The notes below the pieces were generated by a model, which was not told the origin of the DNA, searched no databases, and worked only from the letters and a program-made list of their open reading frames with translations. From Microcebus murinus (Eukaryota > Chordata > Mammalia > Primates > Cheirogaleidae), in NCBI RefSeq assembly GCF_040939455.1, contig NC_134136.1, forward strand, positions 104,086,014-104,150,013: 64,000 bases of DNA, read 5' to 3'. Below are positions 48,271-60,150 of the stretch, one piece after another (the stretch's first letter is position 1; each line of letters starts with the position of its first letter). The position numbers and the translations under genes are program-made.

Positions 48271-50637
48271 GGTTAAATATATTCCTAGGTACTTTAATTT
48301 CTTTGTTGCTATTGTGAAGGGAATTGAGTCTTTGATTTGGTTCTCAATTAGATTGTTGTTGGCGTATATGAATGCCTCTGATTTCTGTGTATTAATTTTG
48401 TATCCTGAGACTTTACTAAATTCATTGATCAGTTCCAGGAGTTTCTTGGTTGAATCCTTGGGGTTTTCTAGATACAATATCATATCATCAGCAAACAGTG
48501 AAAGTTTGATCTCTTCTGCCCCTATTTGGATACCTTTGATTCCATTTTCTTGTCTGATTGCTGTAGCCAAGACTTCCAGCACTATGTTGAACAGAAGTGG
48601 AGATAGTGGGCAGCCTTGTCTGGTTCCAGTTCTAAGTGGGAATGATTTCAATCTTTCCCCATTCAGTATGATGTTGGCTATGGGTCTGTCATATATGGCT
48701 TGTATCATTTTTAGGTATGTCCCTTCTATGCCTATTTTCTTAAGTGTTCGTATCATGAAAGGGTGTTGAATTTTGTCAAAAGCTTTTTCTGCATCTATTG
48801 AAAGGATCATGTGATCTTTGTTTTTGCTTCTGTTTATGTGGTGAATTGCATTTATAGATTTACGTATGTTGAACCATCCCTGCATCCCTGGGATGAAGCC
48901 CACTTGGTCGTGGTGGATTATTTTTTTGATAAGTGTCTGGATTCGGTTAGCTAAGATTTTGTTGAAAATTTTTGCATCTATATTCATTAGGGATATTGGT
49001 CTGTAGTTTTCTTTTTTTGTTGCATCCTTTCCTGGTTTTGGTATCAGAGTAATATTCGCTTCATAAAAGGTGTCGGGGAGGTTTCCATTCTTCTCGATGT
49101 TGTAGAATAGTTTCTGCAAGATAGGTACTAGTTCTTCTTTGTAAGTATGGTAAAATTCAGGTGTGAAGCCATCTGGACCGGGACTTTTCTTTTTAGGGAG
49201 ATTTTTAATTGCTGTTTCTATTTCAGCTGTTGAGATTGGTCTGTTCAGGGAATCTATTTCTTCCTGGTTGAGCCTAGGGAGGCTGTGTGTTTCTAGAAAT
49301 TTGTCCATTTCCTACACATTTTCCAGTTTGTGTGCATAAAGATTTTTGTAGTATTCATAAATTGTATCTTGTATCTCTTTGGGATCAGTTGTGATATCTC
49401 CTTTTTTATTCCCGATGGAGCTTATTAGAGATTTCTCTTTTCTGCTTTTCGTTAGCTTAGCCAATGGCGTGTCAATCTTGTTTATTTTTTCAAAGAACCA
49501 ACTTTTTGTTTTATTAATCTCCTGAATAGCTTTCCTGTTTTCAATTTCGTTTAGTTCTGATTTGATCTTGTTGATTTCACTTCTTCTGCTGGGTTTGGGG
49601 TTGGTCTGTTCTTCTTTTTCCAGCTCTTTGAGTCGTTTCATTAGATTGTCTATTTGTGATCTTCTTGCCTTTTGGTTATAGGCATTTATGGAGATAAACT
49701 TTCCTCTCAGAACTGCTTTAGCTTTGTCCTAGAGGAGTTGATAACTTGTCTCTCCATTGTCGTTTTCTTCATAGAAGTTTTTTATTTCCGTCTTGATTTC
49801 TTCATTTACGAAGTAATCATTTAGTAGGAGGTTGTTTAATTTCCACGTTTTTGTGTAGAAATGTGAGTTTCTGTTAGGGTTGATTTCTAGTTTTATTCCA
49901 CTGTGATCTGAGAAGGTACATGGTATGATTTCTATTTTTTTAAATTTCTTGAGATTTTCTTTGTGTCCTAGGATATGGTCAATCTTAGAGAATGTCCCGT
50001 GAGCTGATGAGAAGAACGTATATTCAGTGGATTTTGGGTAGAATGTTCTGTAGATGTCTGTCAGACCCAATTGTTCTAGAGTTTTGTTTAAGTCCATTAT
50101 TTCTTTATTAATTTTCTGTTTGGAGGATCTGTCTCGCGCCGTCAGTGGGGTGTTGAAATCTCCGGCGATTATGGAGTTGCTATTAATCCATTTGCTTAGC
50201 TCCAGTAAGGTTTGCTTTATCAATCTGGGTGCACCTAAGTTGTGTGCATATATATTTAAAATTGTTATCTCTTCTTGTTGGACTGTGCCCTTCACCATTA
50301 TATAATGACCCTCTTTGTCTTTTACTACTTTTGTTGGTTTAAAAACTAAATCGTCTGAAATTAGAACTGCCATACCAGCCTTCTTTTGGCTTCTATTTGC
50401 TTGGAATATTGATCTCCACCCTTTTATTTTTAGTCTATGTGCATCCTTGCAGGTTAAATGTGTTTCCTGAAGACAGCATATACTTGGCCTGTATTTTCTT
50501 ATCCATTCAGCCAGCCTATGTCTCTTGAGTGGAGAGTTTAAGCCATTCACATTTATTGAGAGAACTGATAGGTAAGGTAGATTACTGATCATTCTGTTGG
50601 GTTGGATGTTGTTGCTATGATTTCTGTATTGAGCCAT
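48271..50637 (-). pseudogene. LINE-1 ORF2 pseudogene: endonuclease and reverse transcriptase
   Basis: ORF2 protein nicks target DNA and copies L1 RNA in place. The first block (50637-49729, 302 codons) is the AP-like endonuclease, with the SINVNG asparagine, QETH glutamate, IAGDFNT aspartate/asparagine, SKIDH aspartate and SDHSG histidine, so its active-site motifs look complete. After an in-frame TAG at 49731-49729 come a linker block (49641-49312), another in-frame TAG at 49314-49312, and the reverse transcriptase (49308-48262) with motif [13 protein letters not shown], motif [15 protein letters not shown] and motif [11 protein letters not shown]. The frame enters non-L1 DNA at 48271 and stops at once, so about 485 carboxyl-terminal codons, including the cysteine-rich domain, are absent. 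It is inactive because of the two stops and the missing 3' part. Confidence 0.92.
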
Positions 50638-50678
50638 TGTAATATCTGGCCTTTAATATCTTTGGGTTTTGGTTGTTT

Positions 50679-51682
50679 TTATATCTGTGGATTATTATTA
50701 TGATGTTCCGTGCATAACGCTGTTTTAAGTATTTCTTGTAGGGCTGGTCTTGTCTTGGTGAATTCTCTGAGCCTTTGCTTGTCTGAGAATGTTTTTATTT
50801 CTCCTTCATATATGAAGCTTAGTTTTGCAGGGAATAATATTCTAGGCTGGGCATTGTTTTGTTTCAAAAGAGTGAGAATGGGGCCCCAGTCTCTCCTTGC
50901 TTGTAAAGTCTCATTAGAGAAGTCTGATGTTATTCGAATTGGCTTTCCCTTGTATGTCACTTGCTTCTTTTGTCTTACAGCTCTTAGAAGGGCCTCTTTA
51001 GTTGATACTTTGGTCAGTCTGATGACTGCATGACGTGACGTCTTCCTGTTTGCATTGAATCTCCCAGGGGTCCTCTGGGCTTCTTGAACTTGTATATCAA
51101 GATTTTGAGCAAGGCCTGGGAAATTTTCCTCTATTATATCTTCAAAAAGCTTGTCCAGCCCTTGAGTGTTGTCTTCCTCCCCTTCGGCTAAACCTATGAC
51201 CCTCATGTTAGGTTTTTTCACATAATCCCACAGCTCTTGTAGGCTTTGGTCTTTTCTCTTGTTTCTCTGCTGTATTTCTGTGACTGATTTATTTAATTGG
51301 AAGGTGTTATCTTCAAGCTCTGAGATTCTTTCTTCTGCTTGATCTACCCTGTTCTTGAGACTTTCCACAGTATTTTGTAGTTCTCTGAGTTGATTCTTCA
51401 TCTCCAGGACTTCGGTTAAAGTTTTCTTCACTGTGTCAATCTCTTTGTTGAACCTTTGTTTATTTCTTGGAGGTTTTTTGTGTTTTCTTGGTGTTGGTTA
51501 TTGAGTTGTTGTTGCAGCTGGGTGAGTGTTCTTATGATCCACATACGAAATTCCTTTTCTGTCATATTGGTTGCCTGATTTTGGTCGGTGTCCGTTTCTA
51601 GGGGGCTGGTGCTCCTCCTTGGGGGTGTGTTTTCCGTTTGGTTCTTCATATTTCCTGAGTTCTTTCGCTGATTTCTTCCCAT
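50679..51682 (-). pseudogene. LINE-1 ORF1 pseudogene
   Basis: ORF1 protein is the trimeric RNA-binding chaperone of the L1 particle. The amino end starts MGRNQRKNSGNMKNQTEN at 51682. A coiled coil follows (TEVLEMKNQLRELQNTVES, then SLKNRVDQAEERISELEDN), then the RRM with NMRVIGLAEGEEDN, and the carboxyl domain ends at 50679. A single-base frameshift near 51450, apparently one A lost from a short A run, splits it into an 84-codon piece and a 250-codon piece. Apart from that the total length of about 335 codons is normal. ORF2 starts 41 bp downstream, the usual L1 arrangement. Confidence 0.92.
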
Positions 51683-53046
51683 GTCGATCAGTTGTTGTTT
51701 CTTTCCTTAGGTTATTGTTTGGGTATTCACACACCTTGTTTAGTTTCTGAGGCGTTAGGTGGTGCCTGTGGGTGAAATTGGACCACTCCCTGTATATTGA
51801 GTCAGTGGATGCCGTGGCAAGGCTGTGCAAGATGCCGTCCCTGTCAGTAGGTGGCGTTTGCTTGGAGGAACAGGCTATGGTGTTGATTTTGAGTCCTGTT
51901 ATCAGCTCTCGTTCTGGGCGGAGCTGGGTTGGATAAGCCTGCCCTCAGGCCGTTTGCAGGGGTCAAAGTTCTTTTCTCTGCTGTCAGGGCGGGGCTGGAA
52001 TGGTCCCGCTCAGCCAGAAAGTCTGGGTGTGGGGGTGGGGCTATCTGAGACCGGCAGTCTGCAGCAGGCCTCGCTTCTTTCCACCCTCCCCAACTCTGCA
52101 GCTACTCCTGGGCCTCTGCCAGCAGGCCAGACCACAAGCCACCAGGCCTCCCTGGACTGTGGTGCCGGCGGGGAGGTTCCCTGCACAGGAAAGCCACCTG
52201 GGTTGGGCGCACGGCCTCCTCCTGGGAGGAGGGTTGTCCTCTAGGGCGCCGATCCGCCCCTGGAGGCACACAGCCCTCAGTAGGCTGTTCACGTATAACC
52301 CTTCTGTGCCCTGGGCAATGCTAGCCCTCGGTGCAGGGGATCTGGTCTGCAGGTCCGACCTCTGGGTCCCAGAGTTCAAACTGTATTCCCACCAGGGAGA
52401 GGGTTTCCGGTCCTAATTCACCCACAGGGAGCCCAAGCTGGGTCTATGTCTCTCAGCCTCTGAGTCGGCACCGTTTTCCTGGGAACACGGTGCCAGCAGC
52501 ACCTGGGAGGGCGGGCGGGGTCCCAAACGGGAAGGTCCCGTTCCCTGGAGGTGCCTCTGGCTGGTGGCTGTAATGTCTCTCTGGGCAGCCGCGGGAAGGG
52601 TCGGCGGAGGGGAGGAGGATCAATATGGCGCCTGCCGCGCGGCTGGGATCTGTGCACACGGAGGTGCCCGGAGGAAGTTGGGAACCTGGTGCCACATCTG
52701 CTACAGGCTCACCGTTGGCAGGCGGCGGCAGTCTCTGGGCTGATGTCCGCAGGTCTCTCCACCTGCTGGGGAGCCCACCAGCAGTCCCGAATGCAGGGGA
52801 GGGGAAACAGCAGATCCACCTACCCTTGCCGCTGGTCTCCGGGCTGCTCCGGTGGTCTCAGCCTCCAGTTCTCCTCCGCAGCCTCCTCCCGTGGAGTCTC
52901 CTGGGGTGTCAGGTACCCCTCCTTCCGGCCCTCGTCCGCTGTATGCTCGTCTTCTTGCTTCTTTCCTCTAGTTTCTGCTAGAATCGGTCTTTTCTGCAGA
53001 GACCCTCTGTCTGGCGGTGTTATTCGTCCGCCATCTTGCTCCGCCC
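51683..53046 (-). promoter_or_regulatory. LINE-1 5' UTR with internal promoter
   Basis: A GC- and CpG-rich 1.36-kb segment in otherwise AT-rich DNA, directly upstream of ORF1. The extreme 5' end reads GGCGGAGCAAGATGGCGGAC on the minus strand, including the AAGATGGCGG motif (53028-53040 on the plus strand) that in human L1 binds YY1 and sets the start site. A second GCGCCATATTG motif lies near 52622-52632. L1 5' UTRs act as an internal polymerase II promoter and also fire antisense. Activity here is inference. Confidence 0.8.
52625..52981 (+). other. Antisense ORF in the LINE-1 5' UTR (ORF0-like position)
   Basis: A 118-codon ATG frame runs antisense to L1, starting about 420 bp from the element's 5' end. 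The start context is strong (A at -3, G at +4: TCAATATGGCG). An overlapping frame that extends to 53102 leaves the L1 and ends in flanking DNA. Human L1 has a short antisense ORF0 in a similar place. No homology to ORF0 is claimed. The frame is GC-rich and compositionally biased, so it may be chance. Confidence 0.35.
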
Positions 53047-53179
53047 TTGGCCCTGACAATTTTAACTTATTTTTCTGGAGACACACATTTGTTTATTCGT
53101 GAGTGGATATGTAGGTTCTGGTGATTATTCCACTAAATGGGACAACCATATCAATGCATACCATGGTTTCACTCATTTT

Positions 53180-53320
53180 TTTAAATTAATTTTTTAACTG
53201 TGGTTGAATATAAATAACATAAAATTTGCCATTTTAACCATTTTTAAATGTATACTTCTATGGCATTAAGTACCTTCACATGGTTGTGCAACAGTTTAAT
53301 TCATTTTATCAAATAAAATG
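53180..53320 (-). mobile_element. Old LINE-1 scrap, antisense
   Basis: 'ACTGTGGTTGAATATAAATA', 'AAATTTGCCATTTTAACCAT' and 'TACCTTCACATGGTTGTGCA' are the antisense 3' region of an old L1. Confidence 0.7.
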
Positions 53321-53479
53321 TTTGGTCTACTGTCTAGGATTTATTGATTTGTTGTAATCAATATCTTTGCACTCATATATGTTAGTAATAATTTTTGAAC
53401 ATGCTCTCAATCTGTACTTATTATATGATTAAATAGTTTAGCTAATCATTTTAAGCTGAAAATCCTGTTGTACTAAATT

Positions 53480-54790
53480 CATCCATTCATTTTATTTCAT
53501 TTTTTGCACTTCATTTTTGAAAATTTCTATTGATGAAAAGTCAGTACACTATTCTTGGTTATATGAAATCTGATGAGCCCATCAAAGGCATCCTTTATTT
53601 CTGATATAGTGTTTTTGATTTCTTGCATCTCTTTTTGATTCTTTCTTAGAGTTTACAACTCTGTTTACATTACGCATCTGTTCTTGAATATTGTCTACTT
53701 TTTTCATTAGATCCTTTAACATATTAAGCATACTTATTTTAAATTCTCTGTCTAGTAATTCCAACATCCCCGTCATATCTGAGTTTGGTTCTATTGCATG
53801 CCTAGTCTTTTCAGACTATGTTTTATCTTCCTATTTTATATGCCTTACAATTTTTGTTGAAAGCCTGACATTTTGTATTGGATCATAGGAACTGAGGGAA
53901 ATAGGCCTTTGGTGTGAGGAAATATGTTAATATGGCTAGGTATTGGACTGTATTTAATGTTTCTATAGCTGTAGGTGCCTGAAGCTTTAGTTTCCTCTGG
54001 TGTCTTTGTTTTTATCTTGCCAGTTTTCCTTGATCTTCCCTAAGAACTCTTCCTCAGATAGGGTCTGTATCTTTCAGTTCTTTTAGATGTAATCCACTGT
54101 CATACTGGAGCCCTGCTTGCTTTGATGGTGAAGTGTAGGGGAGGGGAAGCTTTCTATAATCTTAAATTAAATCTCAGTCTTTTAGTGGGCCTGTGTCCCT
54201 GGACTGTAAACATTCAAAAGTGTTTCTTAGCTTTTTTTTTATTTTCCCTCTTAGACGAGACAGGAAAACTAGAGGGAGCTGGAATTGGGGAAATGCTCTC
54301 CTTATAGGTGGGGGAAGCTCAGATAAAGCCTCTCCCCCAACCCCTGTCCCATGGAGAGGAGGCCTTTGTTCTGGAGAACACTTATACTCAGGGCATATTT
54401 TACAACATAGTCTCTTCTCTTTCCCTTGCCAGAACCACGAGGGGATCTATGTTGGCTTTTCACTGTAAGAACAGGTGGGGTAAAACCCAAAAAACTGTGA
54501 AGGCCACTAGGAGTTTCTGCCTCTCATGTTAGTCCAGATTCAGCCTATAGCCATTCATAAAAAATTACCATTTAAGTGTTCCTACAAGTTTATGGCTCCA
54601 GCGGCTTCCTTTTCAGGTAAAAAACATCTCAACTTTGACTCTGGATTTGCCTGTCTCTTCATATTTCAGGGTAGAAAGTTGCTTTGTGACCTCAATTTTC
54701 TGATGAGTCCAAGAAAAGTCAATGGTTTTTAGTTTGGTTTTTGATATAAGGATGCCTTCGTAGCTCTTTACATGGTGGGGCTCTTGGGTG
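53480..54790 (-). mobile_element. Old LINE-1 5' UTR region, antisense
   Basis: 'ACTTATTTTAAATTCTCTGT', 'CTAGTAATTCCAACATCCCC', 'TTTTTGTTGAAAGCCTGACA' and later 'TTTGTTTTTATCTTGCCAG' and 'GATGAGTCCAAGAAAAGTCA' follow the antisense 5' UTR of L1M-type elements. Non-coding; frames inside are chance. Confidence 0.65.
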
Positions 54791-56269
54791 GCCTTTTAAA
54801 CTACTAACTATTAATAGTAGAGTGGGATGTAGTATAAAATTAACGGAAAGGGTCAAACAACAGAGCCTGGACAATCAATCTGGCCATCCAATTGAGAGTA
54901 GGAAAGACAATGTCAGTTAGGCAAGTGACCCCTCTGTTACTAAGAGCAAATGTATCACCTGCCCCTGTAAACATTTAGGGAAAGAGTTGAAAATTATAAT
55001 ATAAAATACATATACAAATGGAAGGTTTTCAATTTGAGTGAGATCAGTGGTCCGGATTCTTAGCATTTTTTATACAGTGTCAATTCTAATACCTCTTTGG
55101 CTAATTTCCACAGTTGCTGGATATTTTCTCAGACTGAACAGAAATTCCCATTTTCTGTTTTCAAATTTTCTAATTTGCGAGCTTTCTAATGAAGCCTTTG
55201 AGGCCTTCATTAGAAAGATTACCTCAGATTGACTGACTGCTAGCCAGGTCCTTGAATAACTCACCTAAGAGAATATTTTGAAGTATGTTCTCTGAGGTGG
55301 CACATGTTTATTCACTTACTCCTCTTAGAATTTTAGTTCTATTGTAGGATCTATGTCAGTCTCCAAAAGGCCACAGATTTTAGGCTTAGACAGCATCAGT
55401 GTTGTCTCCCTAACACACCGGTGTGCCTTGGGCTTTCTTCAAAAGCTGCTTCAGAAATCAATGATGTGAATCTGAACATATTATAATAACTGTGGTCACT
55501 GAGAGCAGACCATGTATATACTCATATACACAAACACACATTCACATTCCTAGTTTTTTTCACTAACCCTGTCCATTTTTTTCCACAGTGTTTTGTTTCT
55601 CCCCTCGAACAAAGTTTTTAATGCATTCTACAACACTAACAGAAATAAATAACCCTTTGCTACAGATATTAGGGAATCCAGGTGGGTCTGAAATTCTACC
55701 CAGAGTTCATCCCTCTGGCAATGACTGAGAACCTCTCTTAATTGAGCCTGCCACACCACCTGTTACACTTGGATAATTCAAAAACAGCTTTTCCCATTAA
55801 TTCATGCCAGACATGAATCTAATCCTAAATAAGGCATGTTATAAAGCATTTGGATTAGAAATAAAACCATTATAACCATACCCCTGGATTTAAAAATGTA
55901 CTTTCAGACAATGTTATAGCAGCATTCCAATATTTTCACCATAATACCTATTTGACATACAGTGCTTTTTATAGATTTCTAAATAAGGGAAAGAGACTGT
56001 TGAGGAAGCCATTTAAAAATATTTACAAACCATAAGTTTGAAGAAACTTGAACTTGTAGGCTGTAAACAATTATTTTGAATTAATTATCAGGTAATTCAT
56101 AGATCTCCATTTATTTGGGGTCAGTTAGTAGAAAATAATTGTGTTCCTTTGGTAGTGTCATATTTCCTTTGCCATGTTCCTTGAAGTTTTGCATTGCTGA
56201 CTTCACATATGAAGAGGGAGTTACCTCTTTCAGTCTTTACTGACTAGCTTCAGTAGAAAAAGACCTTCA
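54791..56269. other. Anonymous sequence with a near-perfect hairpin
   Basis: No gene or repeat recognised. The inverted repeat CTTTCTAATGAAGCCT / AGGCCTTCATTAGAAAG lies at 55182-55217. Confidence 0.55.
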
Positions 56270-57150
56270 TCAGTCAGCCTTGCTGTGAATTCTAGGGATC
56301 TCTCCGAGTTTTTCTATGGATTCACCTGCTCCACTCCTCTTGTTCCCTGTTGGAGTGAGGGAAGTATCATGAGTGTGTATGCCTTTTCTTGACCCCACAA
56401 AGTCAGGCTGAGAGTGCTGAGAGTCTCCTTTTTGGTTTTCTTGGGGCAGTGCCCTCAAGTGCTCAAAGTAAATCACCTTCCCCCAGTCTTGCAGAGTTAA
56501 GCCAGGTGTCTATGTGTGTTTGTGCATGCTCTGCAGAGGCTGTGGGGTGGGGCTGTGTTGAAGGGCATGTAAGTGCTAGAGGCAAGTGTGGGCTACTTAG
56601 AAAGGTCCACAGGTGATGCATCTTTTGAAGTTAATGGGAAGGGTTCTTGAAGTTAATAAGGTGATTAGTAGAAACTCTAGCCCTTTTGTAAGTCCTGTGC
56701 TCCAGTTTCTATGAGCTCCTGCCCTTTTCTCCTGCTCCTAGCTTTCCCCAGACTATTCAGCTAAGCCAGTCCTTTCTGTGTTCTGGGTGAAGATAGATAG
56801 AAGTAGCCTTACTGGGCAGCATCATGCCTGGCTAGAGACACCCAATGCTTACAATGCTCTCACTTTCCCCATAAGAAAAATTGTGCACTGAACATTTCTC
56901 TCTTGCCATCAGGCTGTGCTGCCTTGGGGAAGGGGTGATTCAGGTAAAATAAAACTATTTTTCTTACCCTCTTTAGTGTGTTTATTCTTGGATAGTTTTT
57001 CTCCCACGGGGTCCTGGGACCTCTCTGCTGGACTTCTGGGCTCCACAAAGGTACTCTTATCTATGGGTGGTTATCAAAATCAGTTTTTCTATGGGAATGA
57101 GGCCTGAAAACTCCTATCCCACTATCTTGCTACACCACTGTCCTCTGAAT
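56270..57150 (-). mobile_element. Possible old LINE-1 5' end, antisense
   Basis: The right edge 'CTCCTATCCCACTATCTTGC' resembles the CCATCTTGC-type 5' terminus of an L1 in reverse, and the GC-richer sequence before it ('GGAGTGAGGGAAGTATCATG', 'CTCCTTTTTGGTTTTCTTGG') is in keeping with a 5' UTR. It may be the continuation of 53480-54790. Weak. Confidence 0.4.
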
Positions 57151-60054
57151 GAGTTAATTTATAAAGGAACAAGTTTTTTCAACTTCTTTAATGACACGGT
57201 TTATAATACATTTACCTCTGCAAGAAATAATTATGCTTTTTTAAATCCCAAGGTAAAAGATTAGATAAGAGTTATTTTTATGAAGTAAGGGTTTGATAAA
57301 AGGGAGCTGTAGACCATCCATGGATGCTAGCTTTTCTGAAACATAGAGGGTACTCTGTCATGGAAGAGATGCACAAAAAAGATGGCCATTTTGAAACGTT
57401 TAGTAAGACTCATATTACAACATCGCAAACAGAAAGTGTCAAACTTGGAAACAAGGAAAACTATAATCACAATCATAGTGAATTAATGACATATTATCAA
57501 GACTTAGTTCATAATTTATACATTAGCATTAATACAATCTGAATGCTTACAATAAAATATAAATAGATGAGTTTCAAGAAAGTAGACCTGTTACACATAC
57601 ATAGATATTTACATGCCGTCAGAGAGTATGTGTACCTTTGTATTGCTATTTTGGGAATTAGAGAGTTAAAGTGACTCCTCTTTATGGACATTCTCTTTCC
57701 CTCCCACAATTCTTTCCATCACTAATCCTCTAAATTTTGTACTGTTCTATAAACCCCATTTTCCAGTTAGTGGCAATCAGAAAAGCAGATAGAAAGGCAT
57801 TCATTATTGGGAGTGGCTTGGATAAAGTATCAAGTACCCTGGCCCTTGATAGAACATGACAGAGGGAACATGACTGTCACATCAATTACAGTGTATCACA
57901 AGATAAGGAAATAATGTTTTAGTCAGGATAGGCTAGATTATAATGCAGTAGTAAATGGCCCTGCTTTTAAAAAAATTATTTGAATACTTTCAAAATTTAA
58001 GAATCATGACATTATGATATCTTTAGAAATACAGAATTCTCAAAATAAATTCAAAATAGAGACATAGCAATGAAATACAACAGATTCAGATAGATAAATT
58101 ATTATGCTATTATTTAATGTTCTTATGTATAGTTGCATATATTCCAAATGCTCTTTATAAATGAAAATTTATATAGACATTTATATTTAGGTTAATCTAT
58201 TTCAATTCTGAATAAGTTAATTCTTTTCCTACTTGAATTTTAATAATAGAGCTAAATTAAAACTGTTACTCAGAGCTTTTTTATAAAAACTATTATGTTA
58301 GTAAAGGGTTCCACAGAGATAATATGCCTAGTTTTCTGTAAATGCTATCTATTTTCTTAGTAGTCTACAATTCAGGTTTTAGGCAGTAGCTGTTGAAAAA
58401 AGTATAGGACAGTAATTTTTTTTTTTTAATTGTAAAGTTCTAGTGCAGGTCACTGCTATTAACATATGCATCACTCAACATTTTTCAAATATAACTTAAA
58501 TTGAGTTTAGTGATGAAATGCTGATTTATGAAAGTTCTTCTTTAATGAAACTTATTTTTATGAGCTCTCTGAATAGCAAGAAGTTGGACTGCAGCTCCAA
58601 GCTCTTGGCTGTTTGTTTCTTTCACTTTCTACACAGTCCTCAGCTCTGAAGTGGCTACCTTATTTAAAGTCATTATCAACTTACTTTAGTGCTGACATTG
58701 TTGATGGATTCAAAGCAGTGAAACTGACAATTCTGTAGCTAATGCTGGTGTCTTTGGAGCAAAGAAGTGAGTTTCAAAGGGAGGCTGAAATTGAATACTC
58801 ACATACCCTCAAATATTATAAATCATGAAATATGTATGCTTATATAGTTTTATATTTTACTTGGAGTGGAGTTTCTTTTTTGCATGGACAATTTTATTTA
58901 TTAAAGTTATGGAAAGATCATGGCTTTCCTTAAACTTTTGGCTTGTCTTTAAAAATCAATGTTGTTCTTATCAGAAGTTTGTCTCTTCTAAACTGATCTG
59001 AGTTAATTTATTGGAACTGTGAGGAAGAGAGGTTATATAATTTGGGCACAGAGGGTGAATCAGTGTCCTAGAATTTACTGATGGCACCTTCAAAGGTGAC
59101 TCAGTTGACCAGAAAGTGTTGATTTCCACTTTGTAATTTTAAAAGTATATGAAAATCAAAGGGCATTTCAAGACCCAGGAGGGAGTGGAAGTAGCAGATA
59201 AGCTTGATGATTGCAAAAGCTTACTAGATTGAGTAAAAAAAAATATGCATTGCTGTCAAAAAGTTGAAATGTAAAATAGCCAAACCCTCTTCTATGGCTC
59301 TGATGATAGCAATCAACAAAACGAGGAAGATGATGTGGCAGAATTCAGAATCTGATTGAGAAGGACTAACAAGAGGGAATTATCATGTCCTCAGCTTTAG
59401 AGTCAAATAAATGGGCAACGTGGGCCCAGTCTTTTGTGAACTTAAAAATGGGAAAAGCTATAGAGAGTTAACATCATGATTTTATGCATTGAATGAGATA
59501 TTTGGAGCTCTTTCCGGCTGCAAGTAGAGGCACAATTGGGTTAATGGTGGTTGGCTTTAAGGACCTGAGGGAAATTGAGGGTGACAAGTAATCATTTCAG
59601 CAGCCTTCTGGCCAGCCTCAATAGAAATGGAGTGGGCACCACTTATAGTACACCTGGAGCTCTCACATCATCTTCTCTCAGGAGTGACATTCTTGGTTTT
59701 TACTAATTTGATTCTGGCAAATGCAATACACTTGCTCTCCTACTACTGTTGCCACTGCTGAGTAAATTTTCTCTTCTTTCCTCTCTATTTTATTTGCTTC
59801 TGCTTGTGGCTTCAGCTTACTGCCTCGTGATAGTATCTCTTTTCTGCCCTTCTGTTATTTGCTGACTCTCCTTTCTGCCTCATTGTCAAGTTGTCCATGA
59901 TAGAGATTTCCAAGGTCAATTAGTCACTATTCATGACAGAATGTCCCTGTTGTACTGGTCTTTTATGCTAGATCAGGTGTGCTTGCCTTTGGAAAGTGAC
60001 TGTCCCAAGTCCAATTGCCATGGCCACAGTGTAATGAAAAGCATTCATTTGTTC
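57151..60054. other. Long stretch with no recognisable feature
   Basis: Nearly 3 kb, AT-rich, with no gene, RNA or repeat that I can support. Confidence 0.6.
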
Positions 60055-60150
60055 ATTCAGTATACATCAATCAAACTCCTCTTTTGTGCCATGCAGAGTA
60101 CTAGATGCTGGTGTTATACCAGTAAACAAATAAGAATCATGAATCTTGAT
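60055..60150 (-). mobile_element. L2 LINE 3' end scrap, antisense
   Basis: 'TCATTCAGTATACATCAATC', 'TGTGCCATGCAGAGTACTAG' and 'GATGCTGGTGTTATACCAGT' follow the antisense L2 tail order. Confidence 0.65.

Larger units (their letters stand above)
48271..53046 (-). mobile_element. LINE-1 with complete 5' end, 3' side missing
   Basis: Read on the minus strand: 5' UTR (53046-51683), ORF1 (51682-50679), a 41-bp gap, then ORF2 from 50637. The sequence stops abruptly in ORF2 just after the reverse-transcriptase domain, at about 48271. There is no 3' UTR and no poly-A at the break, and no convincing target duplication; only TGGCC is shared at the two edges. This is the opposite of the usual 5' truncation. 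It is young enough that most of each frame is readable. Confidence 0.92.

Noticed and set aside
48122..48769. 215-codon plus-strand open frame
   Set aside because: It is mostly the reverse of L1 ORF2; the true signal is the minus-strand reverse-transcriptase frame.
51825..52416. Two overlapping plus-strand frames of about 138 codons in the L1 5' UTR
   Set aside because: GC-rich sequence favours long chance frames in every phase. Only the 52625 frame has both a strong start context and an ORF0-like position.
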